A stretch of DNA of 11,984 nucleotides. Origin: an uncultured Eubacteriales bacterium. GTDB taxonomy: Bacteria > Bacillota > Clostridia > Oscillospirales > UBA644. The stretch lies in the NCBI GenBank assembly GCA_934481505.1, contig CAKSPP010000022.1:1-11984 (forward strand). The letters run 5' to 3'. The notes beneath the pieces were generated by a model that saw only the letters and a program-made list of their open reading frames with translations, did not search any database and was not told the DNA's origin. The translations under genes were made by a program, and so were the position numbers. Shown here one piece after another: positions 1 to 6,815 of the stretch; positions within the stretch are counted from its first letter, which is position 1; each line of letters begins with the position of its first letter.

Positions 1-1
1 G

Positions 2-1381
2 CAGGGAATAAACGGCTGGATATGGGGGCTTATAACCCTTGACAGTATAGCTTACGAAATCCCCGACGGAGCGTTTTATTCAAGGGAAGATATTATTACC
101 GAAATAATTTCAAAAGAGCTTTCGGGCGGAGGGTTTACCCTTACGGGAGAGGTTGCCGACCCCGACATTACCGCAATGGCAATTCAGTCGCTCGCTCCGT
201 ATTATAACGACGAAAAATCATATGAGATAAACGGGAAATCGGTTTCCGTAAGAGAAGTTATTGACAGAGCACTTGAAAAGCTTTCGGAATTACAGACCGA
301 CGACGGCGACTTTTTAAGCTGGGGAACAAAAAATGTCGAAAGCACCGATCAGGTCGTCGTCGCTCTCTGTTCTCTCGGAATAGATCCGCTTTCCGACAGC
401 CGCTTTATAAAAAACGGAAAAACGCTGCTCGACGGAATTCTTTTGTACCGAATGCCCGACGGCGGCTTTATTCATTCGAAAACTTACGACGCCGACAATC
501 CGACTTCCCTGCCCGACAGCTCGAATTCGATGGCGGGAGAACAGACCCTTTACACCATGGCAGCACTGCTCCGCCGCGAAAAAGGAATGAGAACACTTTA
601 CGATTTCCGCCCCGAACAGAGTTCCGCTTTGAAAGCGAGAATTTCCGATTTGCAGACGGAAATTGCGAAAATAAGCTCAAAAACCGAAAAAGGAACTATT
701 GAAAAACTGCTTTCCGACTATTATTCGATAACCGAGACGGAAAGACGGTATGTTTATAACTATTATCTGCTTTCTACCGCGGCAAAGGAACGCAATATAG
801 ACATTGAAAAAATCGCTTCGGAAACGAAAATTATCGAAAGTCCGCCCGACAAAGACGGAACCGAAAGCAAAGTCGTTTTTTCCGAAACCGATATGGTGGC
901 GTTTGAAACTTTACCCGAAAATCCGACAACCGAAAACTATGTTCTTGTAATAACTCTTCTCGATAAAATAAATCGCTGCGAAGATTTTTCGGGTAAAGAC
1001 AAAATAATAAAAAAACTTGAAGAAGCAAAAGACAAAATTTCCGAAATTCAAGCGGAAATAGACAACATCAACGCAGAAGTAAAGGAAAAACTTTATCCGT
1101 TTGAAAAAATGACTCTTTCCGACCTTAAAACGGCGGAAGAAATTTATCAGCGATACGAAAAACTTTCGGATTACGACAAAACGAAAGTTTTGAATTTCGA
1201 AGACGTAATAAAAACAAAAACGCACCTCGAAAATATTTTACGCGGAATAATAATCGGAGCGGCACTCACCGTAATTGCCGCGGTAACGGCGTTTTTCGTG
1301 ATAAAAGACATCAAAAAAAGAAAGCACAGAAAAGAACGAGAAATGGAAGAACTCGCCGAACTTTATAAGGACGAAGACTGA
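2..1381 (+). CDS. Membrane-anchored surface protein with terpenoid-cyclase-like alpha/alpha-barrel repeats (5' partial)
   Basis: The reading frame is open from base 2 to the TGA at 1379-1381 (459 visible residues), so the true start lies upstream and the ATG at 176 is internal. The first ~200 visible residues hold repeats typical of prenyltransferase/squalene-cyclase alpha/alpha barrels. Each has a Gly-rich turn (GGGF, DGDF, DGGF) and a helix such as DITAMAIQSLAPYY, ESTDQVVVALCSLGIDP or MAGEQTLYTMAALLRRE. No catalytic Asp-rich motif of a true cyclase is seen. A long charged helical, partly coiled-coil stalk follows (about 205-410). The end is a 20-residue membrane helix (415-434) and a Lys/Arg-rich tail, so the barrel should face outward. 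Bacterial proteins of this fold resemble the alpha domain of intrinsic factor/transcobalamin. The next gene supplies the matching beta domain and ECF genes follow, so corrinoid capture at the cell surface is inferred. Ligand identity is not proven by sequence. Confidence 0.8.
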   Translation, partial: QGINGWIWGLITLDSIAYEIPDGAFYSREDIITEIISKELSGGGFTLTGEVADPDITAMAIQSLAPYYNDEKSYEINGKSVSVREVIDRALEKLSELQTDDGDFLSWGTKNVESTDQVVVALCSLGIDPLSDSRFIKNGKTLLDGILLYRMPDGGFIHSKTYDADNPTSLPDSSNSMAGEQTLYTMAALLRREKGMRTLYDFRPEQSSALKARISDLQTEIAKISSKTEKGTIEKLLSDYYSITETERRYVYNYYLLSTAAKERNIDIEKIASETKIIESPPDKDGTESKVVFSETDMVAFETLPENPTTENYVLVITLLDKINRCEDFSGKDKIIKKLEEAKDKISEIQAEIDNINAEVKEKLYPFEKMTLSDLKTAEEIYQRYEKLSDYDKTKVLNFEDVIKTKTHLENILRGIIIGAALTVIAAVTAFFVIKDIKKRKHRKEREMEELAELYKDED

Positions 1382-1938
1382 TGAAAAAGGACATCATCGC
1401 GATTTTTGCGATAATTTTGATTATTGCCGTGGTTATAAGCGGAACGAATATTCAGTCGGTCGACGAATATTACTTAACGCATATAGACGACATAACGCCC
1501 GACAGTAAAACGGTAAAAATAAGCATACGCTGCGACACTATTCTTGAAAATTACGAAAATCTTGACTCTTCGTTGCAATCGGATGAATATGTTCCGACCG
1601 ACGGCATAATTCTTCCCGAAACGGAATATGTTCTCCGCCCCGGAGACACGGTTTTCGATATTTTGAGCCGAGCCGTCCGCTACAACAAAATTCAGATGGA
1701 ATATCAGGGGGCGGACGAAAACAGTTTCGGCAGCGTTTATGTAAAAGGTATTCATTGGCTTTACGAATTTTCCTGCGGTCCGCTTTCGGGCTGGATGTAT
1801 AAAGTCGACGGAAAATTCCCGAATTACGGCTGTTCGAAATATATTCTCGAAGACGGACAGACGATAGAATGGGTCTACACCTGCGACCTCGGCAACGACG
1901 TCGGCTGCGACTGGGAGGGAGGCATGCAGAAAAAATGA
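1381..1938 (+). CDS. DUF4430 (transcobalamin C-terminal-like) extracytoplasmic protein
   Basis: This 185-residue protein starts at the ATG that shares one base with the preceding stop (TGATG). AAGGA at 1367-1371 is the likely ribosome binding site. Residues 5-20 form a hydrophobic signal peptide or signal anchor. There is no lipobox cysteine. From about residue 45 the sequence matches the DUF4430 family: SIRCDTIL near 48-55, then PGDTVFDIL, then the hallmark end GWMYKVDGKFPNYGCSKY (137-154) and DGQTIEWVYTCDLGNDVG (158-175). DUF4430 is related to the C-terminal beta domain of intrinsic factor and transcobalamin, which closes over cobalamin. Five cysteines lie in the exported part (51, 132, 151, 168, 176), and disulfides are possible. 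The neighbouring barrel protein and ECF genes suggest it forms a two-piece substrate receptor. The family call is firm; the corrinoid role is inferred. Confidence 0.87.
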   Translation: MKKDIIAIFAIILIIAVVISGTNIQSVDEYYLTHIDDITPDSKTVKISIRCDTILENYENLDSSLQSDEYVPTDGIILPETEYVLRPGDTVFDILSRAVRYNKIQMEYQGADENSFGSVYVKGIHWLYEFSCGPLSGWMYKVDGKFPNYGCSKYILEDGQTIEWVYTCDLGNDVGCDWEGGMQKK

Positions 1939-2816
1939 AGGCGTTTTCCTCTTTTCACCCTGCGGCTCTTTTTTCCTATTTTGCGGCGGTAATCGTCGTT
2001 GCGATGTTCGTTTCCGACCCGTTTTTCCATATCGAAGCTCTTATCGGCGGAATTTTCTTCTGTCTTTGTCTTCAAAAGAAAAAAGAGATTTTCCCGAATA
2101 TCGGCTTTTACATTCCGCTGTTTCTGCTTATCGCGATAACGAACCCGATTTTTGCCCACAACGGCGTTACTCCCCTGTTTTTCTTAAACGGCAACCCCGT
2201 AACGCTCGAAGCCGTTTTCTGCGGCATAGGGCTTGCGATAACTCTTGTTGCGGTAATGCTCTGGTGCAGATGTTTTTCGGACGTTATGACGACCGATAAA
2301 TTTCTTTGTCTGTTCGGCAAACCTTTCCCGAAAATCGCCCTTATTTTATCTTCGGCGTTACGGTTTATTCCCGAATTCAAAAAGAGAATAAGGAAAGTTA
2401 AAAACGCCCAGAAAGCTCTCGGTTTTTATTCTTCGAAAAGTTTTGTTTCAAGGTTTCAAAATACTGCGAGAGTGTTTTCGGCAATGACGGCGTGGTCGAT
2501 AGAAAGCTCGATTGACACCGCTTCGGCAATGAAAGCGAGAGGCTACGGGATAAAGGGGAGGACAAGCTTTTCGCCTTTCAGATTTGAAAAAAGAGACCTT
2601 ATATTTTTAATATTTGTTTTTGCGATGTTTGCGGTGACGATAGCGTGCGTTGCGGCAGGCAAAGCGACATTTTTATATTATCCCGAAATCGTTTTCCCGA
2701 CGGCGTCACCCTTACTTTTTGCGGCACGGACGGCGTTCGGAATTTTATGTTTTACCCCGACTGCAATCGAAATAAAGGAGGCTTTGCTATGGAAATACTG
2801 CGTGTCGAAAATCTGA
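1935..2816 (+). CDS. ecfT: ECF transporter transmembrane coupling protein EcfT (CbiQ family)
   Basis: EcfT proteins form the membrane scaffold that links the two ATPases to the substrate-binding S component in energy-coupling-factor vitamin importers. The ATG at 1935 overlaps the DUF4430 stop (ATGA) and follows GGAGG at 1918-1922 with a somewhat long 12-nt gap. An upstream in-frame ATG at 1869 lies deep in the previous gene and is less likely. The 293 residues show hydrophobic segments near 10-28, 30-46, 57-73, 91-112, 221-241 and 258-277. A cytoplasmic helical region contains the coupling motif AMKARGYG, with Ala-Arg-Gly at 201-203. The earlier XRG coupling site reads ALG (161-163, in KNAQKALGFY), so its arginine appears to be replaced by leucine. 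The 3' end overlaps ecfA by 28 nt. Confidence 0.9.
   Translation: MKAFSSFHPAALFSYFAAVIVVAMFVSDPFFHIEALIGGIFFCLCLQKKKEIFPNIGFYIPLFLLIAITNPIFAHNGVTPLFFLNGNPVTLEAVFCGIGLAITLVAVMLWCRCFSDVMTTDKFLCLFGKPFPKIALILSSALRFIPEFKKRIRKVKNAQKALGFYSSKSFVSRFQNTARVFSAMTAWSIESSIDTASAMKARGYGIKGRTSFSPFRFEKRDLIFLIFVFAMFAVTIACVAAGKATFLYYPEIVFPTASPLLFAARTAFGILCFTPTAIEIKEALLWKYCVSKI
2774..2780 (+). promoter_or_regulatory. Ribosome binding site that sets the ecfA start
   Basis: AAAGGAG lies 8 nt before the ATG at 2789, inside the 3' end of ecfT. It decides against the longer in-frame start at 2645, whose extra 48 residues are out-of-frame ecfT sequence with no ABC homology. The protein from 2789 begins MEILRVENLTFAYP, the usual start of an ECF ATPase. 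Confidence 0.8.
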
Positions 2817-4450
2817 CTTTTGCATACCCCGAAACCGAAAACACGGCGCTTTCCGACGTCTCTTTTTCGGTTAACGCCGGTGATTTTACCGTGCTTTGCG
2901 GACGGTCGGGCTGCGGAAAAACAACGCTTTTGCGGCTATTAAAAAAAGAACTTTCCCCTGTCGGGAAAACGCAGGGCGAAATCTTTTTCAAAGGGCAGAA
3001 GTTAACGGAAATTGACGCAAAAACTTCCGCTTCGAAAATCGGCTTTGTAATGCAGAACCCCGAAAGCCAGACCGTAACCGACAAGGTTTGGCACGAACTT
3101 GCTTTCGGGCTTGAAAATTTGGGACTTCCGACGGGAGAAATAAGGCGGAGAGTCGCCGAAACCGCAAGCTATTTCGGAATAAGCGACTGGTTTCGGAAAA
3201 GAACGGACGAGCTTTCGGGCGGTCAAAAGCAGATTTTGGCGTTGGCGTCGGTCATGGTCATGCACCCCGATATTCTCTTGCTTGACGAGCCGACAAGCCA
3301 GCTTGACCCGATTGCAGCGGCGGATTTTATCGCCACATTGAAAAAATTAAACCGTGAACTCGGAATAACGGTTATCACGGCGGAACACCGCCTCGAAGAA
3401 ATCTTCCCGGTTGCCGACAAGGTTATGGTTATGGACGGCGGTAAGCTCGAAGCGGTAGCCCCGCCCGAAAAAATCGGAACGCTGCTGCCGGAAACTCACC
3501 CGATAAAAAAAGCCCTTCCGTCGGCGACGAGAATTGCTCTGTCACTCGGCAAAAAGGACGACCTGCCGCTCACGGTAAGGGACGGAAAAACATATCTCGA
3601 AGAAAATTTCAAAAAAGCCGAAAAACCGCTTGAAATCAAGGAATACACCCACTCTGACGAAAAGGCGATAGAGCTTAAAAATGTGTGGTTCAGATATGAA
3701 AAAGATCTGCCGGACATTCTCCGAGGGCTTACTTTTTCGGTTTATAAAGGCGAAATATTTTCGGTTCTCGGAGGAAACGGCGTCGGGAAAACGACTGCCC
3801 TCAATGTAATTTCGGGGCTTGCGAAAGCCTACCGCGGCAAAACGCTTATTTCGGGCAAAAAAGTCGTAGACTATAAAAACAATTCGCTTTACCGCAGAAA
3901 ACTCGCGTTTTTACCGCAGAATCCTCAGACGGTTTTCGTAAAAGACACCTTAAAAGCCGATTTTGAAGAGCTACTCAAAGCCCTTGACATTCCGAAAGAC
4001 AAAAGAGAAGAAAAAATCCTTGCGGCAGTCAGAAAAACGGGGACGGAAGAATTTTTAACGCGGCACCCGTTTGATCTGAGCGGCGGCGAAATGCAGAAAG
4101 CCGCTCTTGCGAAAATTCTGCTTGCCGAGCCCGAAATTCTGCTTCTCGACGAGCCGACAAAAGGACTTGACGCCTTTTCGAAAGAAAACTTAAAGAACCT
4201 TATTTTTTCATTGAGAGACGGCGGACTTACCGTTCTTGAAGTCACGCACGACATTGAGTTTGCAGCGGAAATTTCCGACCGCTGTGCCCTTTTCTTCGAC
4301 GGCGAAACAGTTTCGGCAGACATTCCCGAAATCTTCTTTGCAGGCAACGATTTTTACACCACGGCGGCAAACAGGATTGCAAGAAATCTTTACGAAAACG
4401 CGGTTACCTGCGAACAGGTCGTAAGCGTTTGCAGAGGTAACGAAAAATGA
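2789..4450 (+). CDS. ecfA: Fused double-ATPase subunit of an ECF importer (EcfA-EcfA')
   Basis: This 553-residue protein holds two complete ABC ATPase domains in one chain, as in YkoD-type and other dedicated ECF modules. EcfA1 and EcfA2 are otherwise usually separate genes. Domain 1 has Walker A GRSGCGKT (38-45), Q-loop Q89, signature LSGGQ (142-146), Walker B ILLLDEP with D-loop QLDP (162-174) and H-loop EH (199-200). Domain 2 has Walker A GGNGVGKT (328-335), Q-loop Q377, signature LSGGE (430-434), Walker B LLLDEP (451-456) with KGLD, and H-loop H487. Both sites look catalytically intact. A linker of about 50 residues (about 240-292) joins them. The protein should sit on the inner membrane face, bound to EcfT, and power import by the S component next door. 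The fused form and adjacent S gene suggest a dedicated transporter, not a shared module. Confidence 0.93.
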   Translation: MEILRVENLTFAYPETENTALSDVSFSVNAGDFTVLCGRSGCGKTTLLRLLKKELSPVGKTQGEIFFKGQKLTEIDAKTSASKIGFVMQNPESQTVTDKVWHELAFGLENLGLPTGEIRRRVAETASYFGISDWFRKRTDELSGGQKQILALASVMVMHPDILLLDEPTSQLDPIAAADFIATLKKLNRELGITVITAEHRLEEIFPVADKVMVMDGGKLEAVAPPEKIGTLLPETHPIKKALPSATRIALSLGKKDDLPLTVRDGKTYLEENFKKAEKPLEIKEYTHSDEKAIELKNVWFRYEKDLPDILRGLTFSVYKGEIFSVLGGNGVGKTTALNVISGLAKAYRGKTLISGKKVVDYKNNSLYRRKLAFLPQNPQTVFVKDTLKADFEELLKALDIPKDKREEKILAAVRKTGTEEFLTRHPFDLSGGEMQKAALAKILLAEPEILLLDEPTKGLDAFSKENLKNLIFSLRDGGLTVLEVTHDIEFAAEISDRCALFFDGETVSADIPEIFFAGNDFYTTAANRIARNLYENAVTCEQVVSVCRGNEK

Positions 4451-5121
4451 AAAAAATTTTTCCTTATCTCATATATGCGGTTGCGTTTCCTCTGCTCGCG
4501 ATAGGCGGAGCGTTTATTTTCAAAGATAAATTTTACTCATGGATCACCCTCGCGGCGGTTCTCCTCGCCTGTCTTCCGTTTTTTATCCGCTTTGAAAAAA
4601 AAGAAACCGACGCGAAAACGCTTATCCTGATTTCGGTCATGATCGCACTTTCGGTCGTCGGTCGTTTTATTTTCTCCCCTCTTCCCGGTTTCAAACCCGT
4701 TACCGCGATGACGGTGCTTACGGCGATGTATTTCGGCAGCGACGCTGGCTTTATGACGGGGGCGTTGACGGCTGTAATTTCGAATTTTTATTTCGGGCAG
4801 GGGCCGTGGACGCCTTTTCAGATGTTCAGCTGGGGAATTATCGGACTGCTTGCCGGAATTTTCGCGAAAAAACTGAAAAAAAGCAAGGTTTTTCTTTCGG
4901 TTTTCGGAGCCTTGGCAGGAATTCTCTATTCTTTGCTTATGGATATCTGGACGGTTCTTTGGGCGGACGGATATTTCAATTTTGCAAGATACCTCGCGGC
5001 ACTCGTTTCGTCATTGCAGTTCACCGTTATTTACGCTGTTTCGAATGTTATCTTTTTGCTGCTCTTGTCAAAACCAACGGGCAAAATTTTGCAGAGAGTA
5101 AAGACAAAATACGGGATATGA
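4447..5121 (+). CDS. ECF transporter substrate-specific (S) component, probable corrinoid specificity
   Basis: This 224-residue membrane protein is coupled to ecfA by an ATGA overlap, with AGAGG at 4433-4437 as ribosome binding site. Hydrophobic helices lie near 5-24, 32-48, 59-78, 90-112, 127-140, 148-170 and 183-210. The S-component core starts near residue 55; the first two helices are an N-terminal addition to the six-helix plan. Recognisable family segments are GFKPVTAM (81-88), the FGSDAGFMTGALTA region, the strongly conserved FGQGPWTPFQM (116-126), and Ala/Gly-rich helices able to contact EcfT. S components bind the vitamin and topple in the membrane to release it. The upstream DUF4430 and barrel proteins point to cobalamin or another corrinoid (CbrT-like role). 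Sequence alone cannot exclude another cofactor. Confidence 0.87.
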   Translation: MKKIFPYLIYAVAFPLLAIGGAFIFKDKFYSWITLAAVLLACLPFFIRFEKKETDAKTLILISVMIALSVVGRFIFSPLPGFKPVTAMTVLTAMYFGSDAGFMTGALTAVISNFYFGQGPWTPFQMFSWGIIGLLAGIFAKKLKKSKVFLSVFGALAGILYSLLMDIWTVLWADGYFNFARYLAALVSSLQFTVIYAVSNVIFLLLLSKPTGKILQRVKTKYGI

Positions 5122-5141
5122 AAATATTCGCATAGACCCTC

Positions 5142-5170
5142 TTGCCAAATAAGTATATATCTGTTAAAAT
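5142..5170 (+). promoter_or_regulatory. Extended -10 sigma-A promoter for the XRE gene
   Basis: A -35 box TTGCCA (5142-5147) is separated by exactly 17 nt from TAAAAT (5165-5170). It carries the extended -10 dinucleotide TG at 5162-5163. Transcription would start near 5177, leaving a very short leader of about 13 nt. Two ATATAT stretches (5155-5160 and 5169-5174) flank the -10 and might be an operator, but they are too simple to call. No terminator is seen between the S gene stop and this promoter, so operon readthrough into the regulator is also possible. Confidence 0.6.
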
Positions 5171-5176
5171 ATATTC

Positions 5177-5183
5177 AGAGGTG
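5177..5183 (+). promoter_or_regulatory. Ribosome binding site for the XRE gene
   Basis: AGAGGTG lies 6 nt before the first of two consecutive ATGs (5190 and 5193). This supports a start at 5190 and not at the non-ATG in-frame position 5142, which would place the promoter inside the gene. Confidence 0.65.
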
Positions 5184-5189
5184 TTTTAT

Positions 5190-5399
5190 ATGATGAAACT
5201 CAGGCTTGATGAAACTCTGAAAAAGCTGAATATCAGCCGTTACGAACTTGCGAAAAGAAGCGGCGTTCAATATCAGATTGTTGATAAATACTATAAAAAC
5301 AAAGTGAAGAGATACGACAGCTATCTTCTCGATAAATTCTGTGACGCTCTTGATTGTGAAATATCTGATATAATTGAATATAAAAAAGAGAATTCGTGA
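5190..5399 (+). CDS. Small XRE/Cro-C1 family helix-turn-helix regulator
   Basis: This 69-residue protein is little more than one DNA-binding domain. LRLDETLKKLNISRYELAKRSG begins the HTH, VQYQIVDKYYKNKVKRYDSYLLDKFCDALDCEISDIIEY follows, and the tail is short and charged. The pattern (ELAKRSG, then a recognition helix, then LDKFCDALDCEISDIIEY) is typical of the YozG-like/HTH_26 group of short XRE proteins. No effector domain is present. It has its own promoter at 5142-5170, and its stop codon lies inside the left arm of the terminator at 5382-5421. Its position behind the ECF genes allows a role as local regulator or autoregulator, but nothing in the sequence proves a target. Start chosen from the AGAGGTG site; the second ATG at 5193 would remove one residue. 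Confidence 0.85.
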   Translation: MMKLRLDETLKKLNISRYELAKRSGVQYQIVDKYYKNKVKRYDSYLLDKFCDALDCEISDIIEYKKENS

Positions 5400-5421
5400 A
5401 AAATCACGAATTCTCTTTTTT
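5382..5421. terminator. Bidirectional intrinsic terminator between convergent genes
   Basis: A perfect inverted repeat has an 18-nt left arm at 5382-5399 and a right arm at 5404-5421 around a 4-nt AAAA loop. The core GAGAATTCGTGA is flanked by six A on the left and six T on the right, so an RNA from either strand ends in a stem plus U-run. It terminates the XRE/ECF side on + and ppa on -. The XRE stop codon is within the left arm, and the ppa stop codon begins at the last base of the right arm. Confidence 0.92.
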
Positions 5422-5951
5422 TAGTTTTTGAATTCTTCCTTATAACCGTCCATAGCCTTTTTAATAACTTCCAAAGCGACATCGACGTCGTTTACGCCCT
5501 TTATCTCGGTCTGAACGCCTTCGAGCGTTTTATACACTTCAAAGAAGTTTGATATCTCGTCGAAGATATGCACCGGGATATCCTTTATCGAGGCGTAGCA
5601 GTTATAGGACGGGTCGCGGACGGGTACGGCGATTATCTTTTCGTCAAAGGAAACGCCGTCGGTCATTTCAAGCACGCCTATCGGCTTACAGGTGACAAGC
5701 GTTAAAGGAATTATCGCTTCCTGACAAAGCACCAGAACGTCGAGAGGGTCTTTATCGTCGGCATAGGTACGGGGAATAAAGCCGTAGTTTGCAGGATAAT
5801 GGGTCGAAGTGTAAAGCACTCTGTCGAGCCGTAAAAGTCCCGTTTCTTTATCGAGTTCGTATTTGTTTTTGCCGCCCTTTGAAATTTCGATTACGGCGGT
5901 AAACTCTTCGGGGCTTACTCTTTCGGGGGATATATCGTGCCAGATATTCAT
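5421..5951 (-). CDS. ppa: Inorganic pyrophosphatase, family I (soluble)
   Basis: The enzyme hydrolyses pyrophosphate to two phosphates in the cytoplasm and so pulls biosynthetic reactions forward. The 176-residue length is normal for the bacterial family I type. Metal- and substrate-binding residues fit the Escherichia coli pattern: Glu22, Lys30, Tyr56 in YPANYG, the signature DKDPLDV with Asp66, Asp68 and Asp71, and Asp98, Asp103 and Lys105 in DGVSFDEK. The start ATG at 5949-5951 has AAGGAG (5959-5964) at 7 nt. The N-terminus NIWHDISPERVSPEEFTAVIEI is typical of clostridial members. It lies downstream of the TSUP permease gene with an 87-nt gap and has a possible promoter of its own. Confidence 0.96.
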   Translation of the reverse strand: MNIWHDISPERVSPEEFTAVIEISKGGKNKYELDKETGLLRLDRVLYTSTHYPANYGFIPRTYADDKDPLDVLVLCQEAIIPLTLVTCKPIGVLEMTDGVSFDEKIIAVPVRDPSYNCYASIKDIPVHIFDEISNFFEVYKTLEGVQTEIKGVNDVDVALEVIKKAMDGYKEEFKN

Positions 5952-5973
5952 ACAAACGCTCCTTAAAAAATAT

Positions 5974-6003
5974 TACATATAATATAACGCCGCAATGTGA
6001 CAA
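5974..6003 (-). promoter_or_regulatory. Possible promoter of ppa
   Basis: Read on the minus strand, a good -35 box TTGTCA (5998-6003) is followed after 16 nt by TATATG (5976-5981), or after 18 nt by TATGTA (5974-5979). The -10 region is AT-rich and no hexamer is close to consensus, so the exact site is uncertain. No clear terminator separates the TSUP gene from ppa, so readthrough is also possible. Confidence 0.33.
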
Positions 6004-6038
6004 AACGGTTTCAAAAGCGTTCACAAAATCGCAAGGTC

Positions 6039-6815
6039 TTATACCAAATAATTGAACACCGCCGTTACTCCGCCGATAATGACAAGCACGACGCCCGTAA
6101 CTCTGTTAAGGGTTTTCGGGCTTGCTTTGTTCGCAATTTTAGCGGCGATAAGGGCCCAGACAAGGGTAAAGACTATGCAGAGAACAAGACTTATGACATC
6201 GGGCATTCCGCCGAGAGCGAAGTGGCTTACCGAGCCTGTGAGAGCGGTAAAGGACATTATAAACACGCTCGTTCCGACAGCGGTTTTAAGGTCGTAGCCG
6301 AGAACGGTCGTCAAGACAAGCAGCATCATCATTCCGCCGCCAGCACCGACAAAGCCGCAGATAAAGCCGACGGCAACGCCGAAAACTATCGATTTTATAA
6401 GTCTGGTTTTCTTATCGGCACTCTGCGACGCTTCTCTGGTCGTCATAACGGGTTTTACGATAAATTTAATACCCAAGAACGCCGTCATTACAGTTGAAAA
6501 TCCGCCCATGGCAGCCGACGGAAGAAGAGAAGAAACAAAGCTTCCGACAAAAGTAAAAACGAGAACCGCAGCCATCATAACGCTGCCGTTTTTAATATCG
6601 AGATTTTTGTTTTTCCCGTATGTATAAGCACTTACGGCAGAGGCAAGAACGTCGCTTGCAAGAGCAATGCCGACCGCCTGATAAGGCTCAATTCCGAGAA
6701 AAGTTATAAGCAGGGGACTTATAACAGCCGCCGCACTCATTCCGGCAAAGCCCGTTCCGAGACCGGCACCCGCTCCGGCGATAAAACAGATTAAAATTTT
6801 ATAGAGTATGTCCAT
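6039..6815 (-). CDS. TSUP (TauE/SafE, DUF81) family membrane permease
   Basis: This 258-residue integral membrane protein has the duplicated layout of TSUP transporters. The first repeat has GAGAGLGTGFAGMSAAAVISP near 14-34, followed by GIALASDVLASAVSAYTYGK. The second has GFICGFVGAGGGMM (150-163), followed by TAVGTSVFIMSFTALTGS. About eight hydrophobic helices are visible, with a charged loop near 126-140. TSUP proteins move sulfite, sulfoacetate, organosulfur compounds or other small anions, with either direction reported for different members. The substrate cannot be read from this sequence. The ATG shares a base with the trmO stop (TAATG), with AGAAGGAA as ribosome binding site inside trmO, so the two are translationally coupled and share the promoter at 7529-7557. 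Confidence 0.88.
   Translation of the reverse strand: MDILYKILICFIAGAGAGLGTGFAGMSAAAVISPLLITFLGIEPYQAVGIALASDVLASAVSAYTYGKNKNLDIKNGSVMMAAVLVFTFVGSFVSSLLPSAAMGGFSTVMTAFLGIKFIVKPVMTTREASQSADKKTRLIKSIVFGVAVGFICGFVGAGGGMMMLLVLTTVLGYDLKTAVGTSVFIMSFTALTGSVSHFALGGMPDVISLVLCIVFTLVWALIAAKIANKASPKTLNRVTGVVLVIIGGVTAVFNYLV

Noticed and set aside
1869..1934. Longer N-terminus for EcfT starting at the ATG at 1869
   Set aside because: The extra 22 residues (Arg-rich) are out-of-frame DUF4430 sequence. The ATGA overlap start at 1935 gives a normal EcfT N-terminus.
2645..2788. Longer N-terminus for EcfA starting at the ATG at 2645
   Set aside because: It reads through ecfT out of frame and lacks ABC homology. 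AAAGGAG before the ATG at 2789 marks the true start.
4806..5135. + strand frame overlapping the S-component gene
   Set aside because: It is out of frame with a conserved ECF S component and has no start signal or recognisable domain.
5122..5189. Possible riboswitch or terminator between the S-component gene and the XRE gene
   Set aside because: The gap is only 68 nt and is largely explained by the promoter and ribosome binding site. No stable hairpin or cobalamin-riboswitch-like box is visible.
6005..6036. Possible terminator after the TSUP gene on the minus strand
   Set aside because: Only a three-base GCG/CGC stem with a large loop is visible, which is too weak to call.
5997..6497. Open frame of 166 codons on the + strand opposite the TSUP gene
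   Set aside because: It is antisense to a clear membrane permease, rich in Lys/His/Asp in a way typical of reverse reading of a transporter gene, and has no ribosome binding site.
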